Shown here: positions 1 through 8,169 of the stretch, piece after piece
Position numbering within the stretch: the first letter of the stretch is position 1
Layout: each line of letters starts with the position of its first letter
NCBI RefSeq assembly: GCF_039851975.1
Contig: NZ_CP156660.1
Span: forward strand, 3,043,035-3,107,034
DNA: 64,000 bases
From: Desulfoscipio sp. XC116
Lineage (GTDB): Bacteria; Bacillota; Desulfotomaculia; Desulfotomaculales; Desulfallaceae
Direction: 5' to 3'
The notes under the pieces: generated by a model
Database searches by the model: none
Seen by the model: only the letters and a program-made list of their open reading frames with translations
What the model was told of the DNA's origin: nothing
Program-made: the position numbers and the translations under genes

Positions 1-887
1 GGAACTCCCTCGCTAACCATCTCCCGCAACCGCTCCAGCGTCAAAAAGGCCGCATGTCCCTCGTTAATATGCCAGGCAAACGGGGTTATTCCCAATACTC
101 TTAATGCCCTGACCCCCCCCACACCAAGCACTATTTCCTGAATAATGCGCATTCTCCGCCCACCGCCGTACAACTGGCCGGTAACTTTACGATCCTCCTC
201 CATGTTTAAAGGAAGATCGGTATCCAGCAGAAATAACCGCGACAATCCCACTTGTACTTTCCATATTCTTATAAACAGGGATCTGCCGGGTAGTTCCACC
301 GCTACAGTGGTATCCAGTCCGCTATCCCCAACTACAGGCGTGACCGGTATCTCATTAAAATTCAGATCAGGATAATAAGTTTCCTGGCAACCATCTAAAT
401 TGATAATTTGGTTAAAGTAACCATGTTTGTAGAGCAAGCCTACACCTATAAACGGCAAACCCAGATCGCTGGCCGATTTTGTATGATCGCCGGCCAACAC
501 ACCAAGTCCTCCGGAGTAAATCGGGCAGGATTCATGCAAGCCAAACTCCGCGGAAAAATAAGCAATAGTTTTATCTTTATAACGAGGGTGCGCTTTGCCA
601 AACCATTTGTCTCCGTACATATAACGATCAAAGTCATTCAGTACGGTATCATATTTTTTTAAATATTCCTGATCAGCGGCCGCCTGATCCAATTCCTCCC
701 GGCGCACCCGCAGCAAAAATTTTACCGGATTGTGCTCCACCAACTCCCAAAGTCTTGGATTGATATCTTTATACAGTTCCCTGGCCGGGCTGTGCCAGCT
801 AAACCAAAGGTTATAAGACAAATCACGCAGACGTGCAATGCGTTCCGGCAGCGGCGGATTAACCGTAACAGTGCGGAAATAAAACAT
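1..887 (-). CDS. glgP: Alpha-glucan (glycogen) phosphorylase, N-terminal part, runs off the window
   Basis: The frame is open from an ATG at 887 to the window edge, giving the first 295 residues of an alpha-glucan phosphorylase of the short bacterial/archaeal type. The family releases glucose-1-phosphate from storage glucans in the cytoplasm. Visible family hallmarks are an N-terminal LRDLSYNLWFSWH stretch, the segment IAYFSAEFGLHES, and HINEGHAAFLTLE near residue 285. The PLP-binding C-terminal half lies outside the window. A ribosome site GGAGGTCATCAC precedes the ATG, fixing the start. Gene identity is secure; substrate preference cannot be judged. Confidence 0.9.
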   Translation of the reverse strand, partial: MFYFRTVTVNPPLPERIARLRDLSYNLWFSWHSPARELYKDINPRLWELVEHNPVKFLLRVRREELDQAAADQEYLKKYDTVLNDFDRYMYGDKWFGKAHPRYKDKTIAYFSAEFGLHESCPIYSGGLGVLAGDHTKSASDLGLPFIGVGLLYKHGYFNQIINLDGCQETYYPDLNFNEIPVTPVVGDSGLDTTVAVELPGRSLFIRIWKVQVGLSRLFLLDTDLPLNMEEDRKVTGQLYGGGRRMRIIQEIVLGVGGVRALRVLGITPFAWHINEGHAAFLTLERLREMVSEGV

Positions 888-1077
888 GTGATGACCTCCG
901 TTATGTCATGTAGGATTTTTTTATTTTATCCTCGAAAAGGAAACACAATGCACGATGAAAACAAAAAACCGGCCAAGGGCATAAAACCCGTCCGCCGGTT
1001 ATTATTGACACTAATAGAAACAACCATGCTATGCACTTCATACTTTTGTTGTATCATGCGAAATATATAAGCGCAAC

Positions 1078-1386
1078 TTATGCCCAGGAACGGCTTGACC
1101 GCTTGGCTTGATAGCAATCTTTGCAATAAACCGGCCTGCTGCCATTCGGCTTGAAAGGTACACTTGTCATTGCGCCGCACTCATCACAAACCACTTCATA
1201 CATTTGTCTTTCCCTTGCACCACCGGCACGGAAGTTGTTGTTCTGACGGCGTGCCTTGCGGCAGTCCGGACAGCGGGAAGGTGAGTTTTCAAAACCCTTT
1301 TCAAAGAAAAACTCTTGTTCGCCGGCTGTAAACACAAACTCCTCACCACAATCTTTACATACCAAAACCTTGTCCGAAAAAACCAT
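1078..1386 (-). CDS. CxxC-x17-CxxC zinc-ribbon protein
   Basis: This 102-residue protein has two zinc-ribbon-like modules. The first runs from about residue 9 to 41 (CKDCGEEF...CPDCRKARR). The second, about residues 67-91, has CDEC, then 17 residues, then CKDC, which is the spacing that names the small CxxC-x17-CxxC family. Between them lies a basic, Asn/Arg-rich linker. The family is common in anaerobic bacteria and is thought to bind zinc and perhaps nucleic acid, but no function is established. The ATG at 1386 has only a moderate ribosome site (CAGGGT close by, AAGGGGG further up). It appears monocistronic. Confidence 0.8.
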   Translation of the reverse strand: MVFSDKVLVCKDCGEEFVFTAGEQEFFFEKGFENSPSRCPDCRKARRQNNNFRAGGARERQMYEVVCDECGAMTSVPFKPNGSRPVYCKDCYQAKRSSRSWA

Positions 1387-1542
1387 ACCCTGAAATTGTC
1401 CCCCTTATGAATTATTATTACCCTATGGAACCTTTGACAGATGATTCGCCTATTCATAAGCAGGACAGACAAACACCGCAAAACAATCCCATGAGTACTG
1501 ATATAATAATATGAGAAAACCATCTAAATTACAATAAGCACT

Positions 1543-2082
1543 TTATAATTTTCTAGCCCTCAGTATAGCAGCCCATTTTCCGGGCTTTTCCGGGTCCGGT
1601 TTTTCCGTCGCTGTTGATTCCACCGCCGATACGGCAATCTCCGTTTTGGCCGGCAAGAAGTCCGCCGGATACAGGATTTCCGACCGGTATTGTTCATTTT
1701 CCAAGCGGCGACGCATTTCTAAAACCGTTTTTTCAAGCCGCTCCACCCGCTCCCAGGTGGTCTTTTTCTTTTCCGCCTCTACCAGGCACGCCAAATCCCT
1801 GAGCTTACCGCGCAGTTTAAAATTATCAGCGCTTAAACGCTCAATTTCACCGGCCATCTCCAGATATTTATCATTGCTGAACAAAGCGTTTTCCAGCTGT
1901 TCAATGCGTTCCCGGTAGATACTGTTAGTCCGGCTCAATGCTTCGTTTTCTACAATAGTGTTGCGTAATTCTTCTTCTTTTTCCTGGCTCATCGTACCTC
2001 TAACCAAGCGGTAGGTCAAAAGTGAACCCACTGCCGCGCCCGCACTCAGCCATGTTAAAATCATTGCCCCTTCTATTAGCAC
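1543..2082 (-). CDS. Membrane-anchored coiled-coil protein, unknown function
   Basis: I do not recognise this gene. From the preferred GTG at 2082 (GGAGG 8 nt upstream) it encodes 179 residues. One hydrophobic segment at about residues 3-26 (ILTWLSAGAAVGSLLTYRLV) is followed by a long charged, heptad-like region (about 35-140) rich in Glu, Lys, Arg and Leu, then a Pro/Glu-rich tail ending in a basic KWAAILRARKL. This is the layout of a single-pass protein with a cytoplasmic coiled coil, such as a scaffold or division accessory protein, but nothing in the sequence assigns a role. A TTG at 2097 is an alternative start. Confidence 0.65.
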   Translation of the reverse strand: MLIEGAMILTWLSAGAAVGSLLTYRLVRGTMSQEKEEELRNTIVENEALSRTNSIYRERIEQLENALFSNDKYLEMAGEIERLSADNFKLRGKLRDLACLVEAEKKKTTWERVERLEKTVLEMRRRLENEQYRSEILYPADFLPAKTEIAVSAVESTATEKPDPEKPGKWAAILRARKL

Positions 2083-2327
2083 AACCAATCCCTCCAATAT
2101 TAGTTATACTTTTTCCTATTCTAAATAAATTTGTATTTTCCTTCCAATAAAATAAATAATTGTTATCTTTTTAAAACAAGCAACTATATTTTCATCCTCT
2201 GCTAATGCCGCAAAAAACGGCATGGGTTATTTTAGTTTAATTTTAATGTTATTAAAAAAATAAAGGTGAAACATTGAGCCGCAGCGAAAATATATCGGGA
2301 AAATATGTATTAAAATGGGGGAAATTA

Positions 2328-3203
2328 ATGTTTGCTGAAAAAATTGCGTTGATCACCGACAGCACCTGTGACCTGCCCAATGAAATATTACAGAAGCTTA
2401 ATGCCTGGATGCTGCCTTTAAAAATCATTTACAAAGATCGGGTTTACGCTGATAGATTGGAAATACAGCCCCAGGAGATATACGATAACTTTTCTCTGGA
2501 GGTGCCCACCACTTCACAGCCATCGCCGGAGGAAACCCGGTCATTGTTTGAAAAGCTATGTGCCCAGGGTTTTACCCATGCCATAGCCATCCACATTTCC
2601 AGCGGCTTAAGCGGCACTTATGAAACCGTTAAAATGGTGGCCGGGCAATTCAATAAAATGAAGGTGGAAGTGATTGACTCCAAGGCCCTTTCACTGGCTC
2701 TTGGTTTTTTGGTTCAGGAAGCCAGCCAATGCATTCAAAAAGGGCTGAAATTTGAAAACATTATTGCCCGGGTACAAGAGATGCAGAAAAACGTAAAAGT
2801 TTACTTTGTGGTAAAAACTCTGGAATATTTGAAAAAAGGCGGGCGTATTGGTTATGTTGAGGGTACAGTAGGGCAGATTTTAGATATTAAGCCCATCATA
2901 TCTATTAACGATGAAGGTAAGTATTATGGTTTTTGCAAAGCACGAGGCAGGAAAAAATCGATCAATAAACTAATGGATATTTTAAAGGAACAAACAGCGG
3001 GCAAAAAAATAAATCTGGCCGTGGCCCATGGCCATGCAAGGGAAGAAGCGGAAACGCTTTTGGATAAAATATTAAATATGAAGGATTTTCATATAAATGA
3101 ATCCATGTTCAGCCAGTTAAGTCCCGTCATGGTGGTACATACCGGACCGGGCCTGATTGGTCTTGCTTACCACGAAGTGGACGAAGGGGCAGACACCCCC
3201 TAA
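2328..3203 (+). CDS. DegV family fatty-acid-binding protein
   Basis: DegV/EDD-fold protein of 291 residues. Family members bind a fatty acid and pass it to fatty-acid kinase FakA for acyl-phosphate formation in phospholipid synthesis. The signature N-terminus IALITDSTCDLP, the IHISSGLSGTYE loop, and the later VKTLEYLKKGGRIG and GPGLIGLAY segments are all present and the length is normal. I chose the ATG at 2328 because GGGGGAAATTA directly precedes it; a TTG at 2274 would add 18 residues unlike the family. No fakA neighbour is seen. A loopable ATGCCG/CGGCAT repeat lies upstream at about 2205-2222. Confidence 0.92.
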   Translation: MFAEKIALITDSTCDLPNEILQKLNAWMLPLKIIYKDRVYADRLEIQPQEIYDNFSLEVPTTSQPSPEETRSLFEKLCAQGFTHAIAIHISSGLSGTYETVKMVAGQFNKMKVEVIDSKALSLALGFLVQEASQCIQKGLKFENIIARVQEMQKNVKVYFVVKTLEYLKKGGRIGYVEGTVGQILDIKPIISINDEGKYYGFCKARGRKKSINKLMDILKEQTAGKKINLAVAHGHAREEAETLLDKILNMKDFHINESMFSQLSPVMVVHTGPGLIGLAYHEVDEGADTP

Positions 3204-3265
3204 ATTATACCGGACATTCTACTGGCATTACACTTAATTAACAGGAGGTTTATGAAAGGAATAAT

Positions 3266-3715
3266 ATGAAAATTATAGTTGATGCCGATGCCTGTCCTAA
3301 AAATGCTCTGCTAATATGCTCCCGTCTTTCCAGTGATTACCGAATCGCTCTGCACACAATCGCCAGCTTCAACCACAATATTTGCTCCGACCACCATACT
3401 ACCGTCGGCAATGCCTCTCAGGAAACCGACCTGGCCGTAATGAATATAACGGCCAGGGGCGATATTGTGGTTACCCAGGACGGCGGCCTGGCTGCTATGG
3501 TGCTGGGCAAGGGAGCTGCGGCTCTCTCTCCCGGCGGCAAAATATTCCGCAAGGAAACTATTGTTTTTCTATTGGAAGAAAGGGCAACCAAAGCCAGGCT
3601 GCGCCGAAGCGGCGGGCACACCAGGGGTCCGCGCAAGCGTACGCCGGAGGATGACAAGCAGTTTGCCGCCAGCTTGCGCAGGCTCATTGAGGAACGTAAC
3701 GAAACGGACGGCTGA
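3266..3715 (+). CDS. YaiI/YqxD family protein (UPF0178, DUF188)
   Basis: A 149-residue protein with the family start [12 protein letters not shown] and the conserved internal stretches [32 protein letters not shown] and [18 protein letters not shown]. The fold is PIN-like with conserved aspartates (D7, D9), and a nuclease-type role is suspected but unproven. AAAGGAATAAT sits just upstream of the ATG at 3266. A stronger AGGAGG feeds a five-codon overlapping minicistron (ATG at 3252) that ends on the start codon of this gene, which could couple translation. It follows degV by about 60 bp and may be cotranscribed. Confidence 0.9.
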   Translation: MKIIVDADACPKNALLICSRLSSDYRIALHTIASFNHNICSDHHTTVGNASQETDLAVMNITARGDIVVTQDGGLAAMVLGKGAAALSPGGKIFRKETIVFLLEERATKARLRRSGGHTRGPRKRTPEDDKQFAASLRRLIEERNETDG

Positions 3716-3790
3716 TGAAGCAATCTCACAATGCAACACCGCATCTAACTCCAAAATCATCAGGTCGGCTATTCGATGCCCCCGGAGCGC

Positions 3791-4090
3791 TCAGTCACGA
3801 CATGGCCTGTATTTGTCTACTTTTTCCGCCATGGTCACGCCTTCGGGCAGGTTATCTATTTTAACCAGCGTTATCACCCGGCTTGCCCCCGCGCCGATAC
3901 AAGCCTGCTGAGCCTTTTTCACTATTTCCAGCAGTTCATCCAGTTCTCCTTCCATGGTAGTCTCCATAGGACCTACTTCATACGGCACACCGGACTGCTG
4001 CACCACTTCAATGGCTTTGTCCACTACCGCATAAAGGTCCCCGTCGGACACCTGCGGAAGCACCTGGAAACTAACATTAATCACCGGCAT
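3791..4090 (-). CDS. MTH1187/YkoF-type thiamine-binding protein (DUF77)
   Basis: Small single-domain protein of 99 residues. It contains INVSFQVLPQV, then VDKAIEVVQQSGVPYEVGPMETTMEGELDELLEI, the hallmark of the MTH1187/YqgV thiamine-binding family. The start at 4090 follows AAAGGAG by a good spacing; an upstream ATG at 4108 lacks a ribosome site. The family binds thiamine or its pyrimidine part in the cytoplasm. The gene directly downstream of thiamine pyrophosphokinase (76-bp gap, same strand) supports a thiamine salvage or storage role. The last residues (KVDKYRPCRD) are ordinary. Confidence 0.88.
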   Translation of the reverse strand: MPVINVSFQVLPQVSDGDLYAVVDKAIEVVQQSGVPYEVGPMETTMEGELDELLEIVKKAQQACIGAGASRVITLVKIDNLPEGVTMAEKVDKYRPCRD

Positions 4091-4166
4091 TATATCTACT
4101 CCTTTCATTTATCTCGTCATTTGAGAAGCGCATGCACATTTTTCAGGTTGGAAATATTAAAGCAGG

Positions 4167-4805
4167 TTAACCAACTTTAATCAACAACATCAATCCCGAG
4201 GCAATAGTAATTTCCGCCGCGTCCCCAACCAGCCGGTTGCTTATACCGTAAGGATTGCCTATACTGAAAGCGGCATCCCGCAGCGGCCACCTGGCGCCTT
4301 GCACACACACACCGGTAACTTTCTCGGTAAGCGGCAGCAGTGAAAATTCATCGCCGGGCCGGCCCTTCACCACGGCGGGCTGCCGCGGTGCCAACAGACT
4401 AATTTCGTTGTATTCATCAATAATCCTGGCGGAAACATGATTCTCCAGAGCGACCCGCAGCAGATGCACATTGGCCAAAGTATGGTCAAAACGGGTGCCG
4501 GTAGCTCCCAGGATAACCACTTCATCCGGATGTTCCGACAATACTTCCCTCAGAGCAAGTGCGGTATCGGTGTCATCCTTCTCGGGGGGATATTCCTTGA
4601 TAACCACCCCCTGCCGGTAATAATTCTCCAGCAGCGAATGATCTATGGAATCCATGTCGCCAATAATAATCTGGGGGACAATGCCCAAGGCGGCCGCATA
4701 CCCCGCCCCGCTGTCCACGCAAATTAGCCGATCAGCTTGAGCAAGAGCACGGGCCAGCCACTGTAAATTGTCCACTTTACCCCCGGTCAATATAACACAG
4801 CGCAT
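4167..4805 (-). CDS. thiN: Thiamine pyrophosphokinase
   Basis: Thiamine pyrophosphokinase transfers pyrophosphate from ATP to thiamine to give the cofactor TPP. The 212-residue sequence shows the family motifs in order: LICVDSGAGYAAALGIVPQ, the metal/ATP site IIGDMDSID, a second acidic stretch YPPEKDDTDTALAL, and VILGATGTRFDHTLANVHLL. The C-terminal beta domain (FSLLPLTEKVTGVCVQGARWPL) is present and normal in length. It lies directly upstream of the thiamine-binding protein gene, so the pair probably forms a salvage operon. No TPP riboswitch hallmark such as CTGAGA was found upstream. Confidence 0.93.
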   Translation of the reverse strand: MRCVILTGGKVDNLQWLARALAQADRLICVDSGAGYAAALGIVPQIIIGDMDSIDHSLLENYYRQGVVIKEYPPEKDDTDTALALREVLSEHPDEVVILGATGTRFDHTLANVHLLRVALENHVSARIIDEYNEISLLAPRQPAVVKGRPGDEFSLLPLTEKVTGVCVQGARWPLRDAAFSIGNPYGISNRLVGDAAEITIASGLMLLIKVG

Positions 4806-5149
4806 TTACTCACCTTCGTTCCTAAAGATTATAAATCAGCATAGCCTTGATATTTGTTCCACCCGTATACAATTCAAGATCCGGGATCTCGAAAGCTTGA
4901 TTTCATCCGTTAAGATATTTTACGAATTCTAAGATGTAACATTTACCGTCTTTCGGATACTAAATAAAGGAGGGTATTATATTACCATATTTATTTTTAC
5001 ATTTCAATATATTAAAACAGTGCCCCCGGCAAACATACGTCAAGAGGAAAGAGACCTTTGCGTGGTTAACCAACTGGAAACAATGGAGTTCAATTAAAAA
5101 AAGCGGTTTTGGCCGCGCTGAAAAAAGCAACCAAAAAGGAGGCGCTATT
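4806..5149. other. Intergenic region upstream of pspA
   Basis: This 344-bp divergent spacer is AT-rich. It contains an orphan AAAGGAGGG at about 4967-4975 with no ATG behind it. The frame of pspA stays open leftward through much of the region, but the translated sequence is not PspA-like. No clear promoter of either sigma-A or sigma-54 type could be fixed, and no riboswitch motif was recognised. Confidence 0.4.
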
Positions 5150-5881
5150 GTGGGTTTGTTTAAAAGAATCGGAGACAATATCAGGGCCAATCTGAACAGT
5201 TTGCTTGATAAGGCGGAAGATCCGGTAAAAATGCTGGAACAGTACCTGCGGGACATGGAGGATGATATTGCCGACGCCGAGTTGGCCGTAGCCAAGCAAA
5301 TCGCTGTAGTTAAACGTTTGGAAAGCTCCGCCAAAGACGCCCGGGAGATGGCGGAGAAAAGAACATCCCAGGCCGTGCAAGCTCTTAAGGAAACCCGCGA
5401 AGACCTGGCCAGAAAAGCTCTGGAAGACAAAAAAATTCATGCCGGCAAGGCCGCGGATTACCAGGCACAGTACGAGCGCGCCCGGGAAGTGGCGGATAGT
5501 CTGAAAAAACAGCTGCAGGATATGAAAGATGAATTTGAAAAAATGCAGGCTAAAAAAGCCGCACTTGTAGCCAGAAACCAGGCAGCCAAAGCGCAAAAGG
5601 AAATCAATAAAACAATGTCCGGATTTAGCAGCGACAGTGCCCGTAAGGGTTTTGAGCGCATGGAAGACAAAGTGCTGCAAAACGAAGCCGAAGCGGCGGC
5701 CGGTCTCGAGCTAAGCGGTTCAAGCAAAAGCCTGGACCAGGAGCTTGCCGCACTGGGCAGCAGCGCCGGTGAGATTGAAGAAGAGCTGGCACGTTTAAAA
5801 GCGGACATACAAAAAAGTGAACTCGTTCAGCCCAAGCCGAACAGCAGGGCTTCAGATGGGGTTCCACCCCGCCTGAAGTGA
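5150..5881 (+). CDS. pspA: Phage shock protein A / IM30 family, with a repeat-derived C-terminal tail
   Basis: PspA/IM30 proteins are ESCRT-III-like helical membrane-remodelling proteins that polymerise on damaged inner membranes. The N-terminal amphipathic MGLFKRIGDNIRANLNSLLDK, the segment DPVKMLEQYLRDM, and an unbroken Ala/Glu/Lys helical body to about residue 223 are typical. The GTG start at 5150 has AAAGGAGG upstream. The last 20 residues (224-243, ELVQPKPNSRASDGVPPRLK) are encoded by a dispersed repeat that also occurs at three other places in the window, so they are not native to the family. It heads an operon with nfeD-like and flotillin genes. Confidence 0.93.
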   Translation: MGLFKRIGDNIRANLNSLLDKAEDPVKMLEQYLRDMEDDIADAELAVAKQIAVVKRLESSAKDAREMAEKRTSQAVQALKETREDLARKALEDKKIHAGKAADYQAQYERAREVADSLKKQLQDMKDEFEKMQAKKAALVARNQAAKAQKEINKTMSGFSSDSARKGFERMEDKVLQNEAEAAAGLELSGSSKSLDQELAALGSSAGEIEEELARLKADIQKSELVQPKPNSRASDGVPPRLK

Positions 5882-5910
5882 AAATAGGAACCCCCACGTA
5901 TAGAAGTGGG
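5817..5910 (+). repeat. Dispersed repeat copy A, IS200/IS605-like right end
   Basis: A GC-richer ~94-bp unit starting GTGAACTCGTTCAGC. It contains a first hairpin (GTTCAGCC...GCCGAAC), a second with arms TTCAGATGGGG/CCCCGCCTGAA, then GTGAAAATAGGAA and a terminal hairpin CCCCCAC...GTGGG. The same order is found at 26886, 32834 (reversed) and 37120 (reversed). The layout resembles the structured 3' end (tnpB tail plus omega-RNA/right end) of IS200/IS605 elements; that attribution is inference, as no tnpA or tnpB is in the window. Here it overlaps the 3' end of pspA. Confidence 0.6.
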
Positions 5911-6004
5911 AAGGCTGGTATTTGATGAATGACTAAAATCACGCTCTAACAAGGAAGGTGGCACATCTAAAAGATGAATTATCCACGGATAAAGGGTGGT
6001 TAAA

Positions 6005-6562
6005 ATGCTGCTGAAAACTTTTCAACTGTGCTTCTGGGTGGGCGTATTATTTACCGCAGTATCGTTTATGCTCGGACAGCTTTTTGATCTAACGGAATTG
6101 GGCGCTGATTTTGATACGGACCCGGATACAAATACAACCGCCAGCGCTAAAGGAGAAACTATAATATCGCCGTTCAAGCCGGTGGTAATAGCGGCGTTTA
6201 TTACCGTATTCGGCGGAGTGGGCATTATTGGCTTGCATTACCTGGAATTCGGCGCGCCGATTGCCCTGACGATAGCCTTAATCTCGGCTTTGTCAACCTC
6301 ATTTTTAATGTTTAGATTTTTGCTTGTCCCATTGTATAAAGCTCAAAGCACCGGCGCCGTGTCTCAAAAAGAGCTGATCGGTTTTCCGGCAACAGTACGG
6401 CTGGATATTAAAGGCGGCGGTTTTGGCCGTATCACTTACAGCGTCAATAACAATACATATTCCGCCCCGGCCAAATCCCTGGACAACGAGGAAATATTAA
6501 AGGGGTCCAAAGTAGCCATTGTAGATATTAACAAAAATATTTTTATGGTAACCAAAATGTAG
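6005..6562 (+). CDS. NfeD-like membrane protein, flotillin partner
   Basis: A 185-residue membrane protein with a hydrophobic N-terminal segment (FQLCFWVGVLFTAVSFML), an Asp/Thr-rich extracytoplasmic loop, two further membrane segments (PVVIAAFITVFGGVGIIGL and ALTIALISALSTSFLMF), and a C-terminal beta-rich OB-like domain (IGFPATVRLDIKGGGFGRITY... to the end). This is the YuaF/YqiJ-type NfeD layout. Such proteins pair with flotillins, and the next gene, 13 bp on, is a flotillin. ATG 6005 is preferred, with AAAGGGTGG upstream; GTG 5996 is in frame. It is probably cotranscribed with pspA across the repeat. Confidence 0.82.
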   Translation: MLLKTFQLCFWVGVLFTAVSFMLGQLFDLTELGADFDTDPDTNTTASAKGETIISPFKPVVIAAFITVFGGVGIIGLHYLEFGAPIALTIALISALSTSFLMFRFLLVPLYKAQSTGAVSQKELIGFPATVRLDIKGGGFGRITYSVNNNTYSAPAKSLDNEEILKGSKVAIVDINKNIFMVTKM

Positions 6563-6575
6563 AGGAGGCTTACGT

Positions 6576-8012
6576 ATGTTCTGGATTGCTTTTGGCATTG
6601 TCGCGGTACTGGTTCTCCTGTCAATCAGCGTAGCCACAATGTGGAAAAAGGCTCCGCAGGATAAAGCGCTTGTGGTTACAGGTTTGAAAAAACGGGTTAT
6701 CTCCGGTGGCGGCGGTATTGTCATTCCACTGCTGGAGCGGGCGGATAAAATTTCACTGGAAAACATGAAAATAGGCGTGGAAACCAGGGGTGCGTTAACA
6801 GAACAGGGCGTTGATATTAAGGCCGACGGTGTGGCAGTTATTAAAGTTAAATCCGATAAAGAATCTATTCTTTCGGCTCTGGAGCAGTTTAACACCGGTA
6901 AAGAAAACGAAACTATCAACGTAATTAAAGATACCGCCAAGGACGTCCTGGAAGGTAAATTGCGGGAAATTATATCCAAACTCACCGTGGAAGAAATCTA
7001 TAAGGACCGGGAGAAATTTGCCTCTCAAGTACAGGAAGTCGCCGCAGTGGACCTGGCGGAAATGGGCCTGGAGATCAAAGCGTTTACCATCAGGGACATT
7101 TCCGATGATAACGGCTATTTGGAGGCTCTGGGTAAAAAACGGATTGCAGAAGTTAAACGCGACGCCAACATTGCCGAAGCGGAATCCCTAAAAGAGACCA
7201 ATATCCGCACTGCGGAAGCCAACCGGCTTGGCGAAGAGGCGCAGCTGCTGGCCGAAACCCAGATTGCCGAGGCGACCAAGGAAAAAGAGCTAAAAGTCAC
7301 TCAATACAGACAAGAACAGGAAACAAAAAAGGCCAGCGCCGACCTGGCTTACGATATAGAGGCCAATAAGGTTAAGCAGAATGTTGAACAGGAAAAAATG
7401 CAGATTGAGATCGTCAGGAAGAAAAAAGAAATTGAAATTGCGGAACAAGAAGCGCTGCGCAGGGAAAAGGAGCTTCAAGCGACTATTAAATTGCAGGCCG
7501 ATGCCGAAAAGTACAGTCAGGAAAAGCAGGCGGAAGCTATAAAATTTAAGGATATCCAAGATGCCCAGGCCCGGGCTGAAGGTATCAAACTGCTTGGTGA
7601 AGCCAACGCCCAGGCCAAAAGGATGGAAGGCAACGCTGAAGTGGAAGTGATCCGTAAGAAAGGTGAAGCTGAGGCTGAAATTTTACTGAAAAGAGCGGAA
7701 GCGTTCAAGCAATTTAACGATGCGGCTATGGCCCAAATGATTATTGATAAGCTGCCCGAGATTGCTAAAAGCATAGCCGAACCCCTTTCCAAAGTTGAGA
7801 AAATTGTCATCGTAGATTCCGGAAACGGCCAGGGCCGAGGCGCCGCCAAAGTTTCCGGCTACATTACCGACATCATGGCCACTTTGCCTGAAACAGTGAA
7901 GGGCCTGACCGGTTACGATCTGATGGATTTATTTAAAAAAGACATACCGGGAACAATGACTGCGCAAGAAGACAGTCGGAAAGAAGACAGTCAATCAGTT
8001 GAAAATCATTGA
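6576..8012 (+). CDS. Flotillin-like SPFH protein (YuaG/YqiK type)
   Basis: A 478-residue flotillin. An N-terminal membrane anchor (about residues 2-22) is followed by an SPFH/band-7 domain (about 25-200), then a very long Ala/Glu/Lys coiled coil (about 200-400) with the repeated AEA pattern typical of flotillins, and a C-terminal region (DKLPEIAKSIAEPLSKVEKIVIVDSG, then GYDLMDLFKKD). Flotillins organise detergent-resistant membrane microdomains. AGAGGAGG lies at a good distance from the ATG. Operon neighbours PspA and NfeD suggest a membrane-fluidity or envelope-stress module. Confidence 0.92.
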   Translation: MFWIAFGIVAVLVLLSISVATMWKKAPQDKALVVTGLKKRVISGGGGIVIPLLERADKISLENMKIGVETRGALTEQGVDIKADGVAVIKVKSDKESILSALEQFNTGKENETINVIKDTAKDVLEGKLREIISKLTVEEIYKDREKFASQVQEVAAVDLAEMGLEIKAFTIRDISDDNGYLEALGKKRIAEVKRDANIAEAESLKETNIRTAEANRLGEEAQLLAETQIAEATKEKELKVTQYRQEQETKKASADLAYDIEANKVKQNVEQEKMQIEIVRKKKEIEIAEQEALRREKELQATIKLQADAEKYSQEKQAEAIKFKDIQDAQARAEGIKLLGEANAQAKRMEGNAEVEVIRKKGEAEAEILLKRAEAFKQFNDAAMAQMIIDKLPEIAKSIAEPLSKVEKIVIVDSGNGQGRGAAKVSGYITDIMATLPETVKGLTGYDLMDLFKKDIPGTMTAQEDSRKEDSQSVENH

Positions 8013-8014
8013 TA

Positions 8015-8039
8015 AAACCTGCCCACAAAAGGCAGGTTT
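8015..8039 (+). terminator. Hairpin after the flotillin gene
   Basis: AAACCTGCC and GGCAGGTTT form a 9-bp stem with a 7-nt loop directly after the stop codon. The U tract is short (TTTA), so termination may be partial. Confidence 0.5.
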
Positions 8040-8057
8040 AGTGACATAGTCTCCGCG

Positions 8058-8097
8058 GCAGCCCTGCCGGTCCAAGTACTGTGACCGGCAGGGCTGC
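8058..8097. terminator. 15-bp perfect inverted repeat between convergent operons
   Basis: GCAGCCCTGCCGGTC (8058-8072) pairs perfectly with 8083-8097 around a 10-nt loop. There is no U run on either strand, so it may act as a bidirectional block or mRNA 3' end stabiliser between the flotillin operon and the convergent chelate-transport operon. Confidence 0.5.
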
Positions 8098-8169
8098 ACT
8101 TCCCGGAGAGTAATTTTACTTGTTCAGTACCGGGCACCCATCGTCCAAGAAAATTTTCCCCACTTTATG

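Noticed and set aside
4806-5149. TPP riboswitch near the thiamine genes or an N-terminal extension of PspA
   Set aside because: No CTGAGA or conserved TPP core was found, and the upstream open frame does not look like PspA while the GTG at 5150 has AAAGGAGG.
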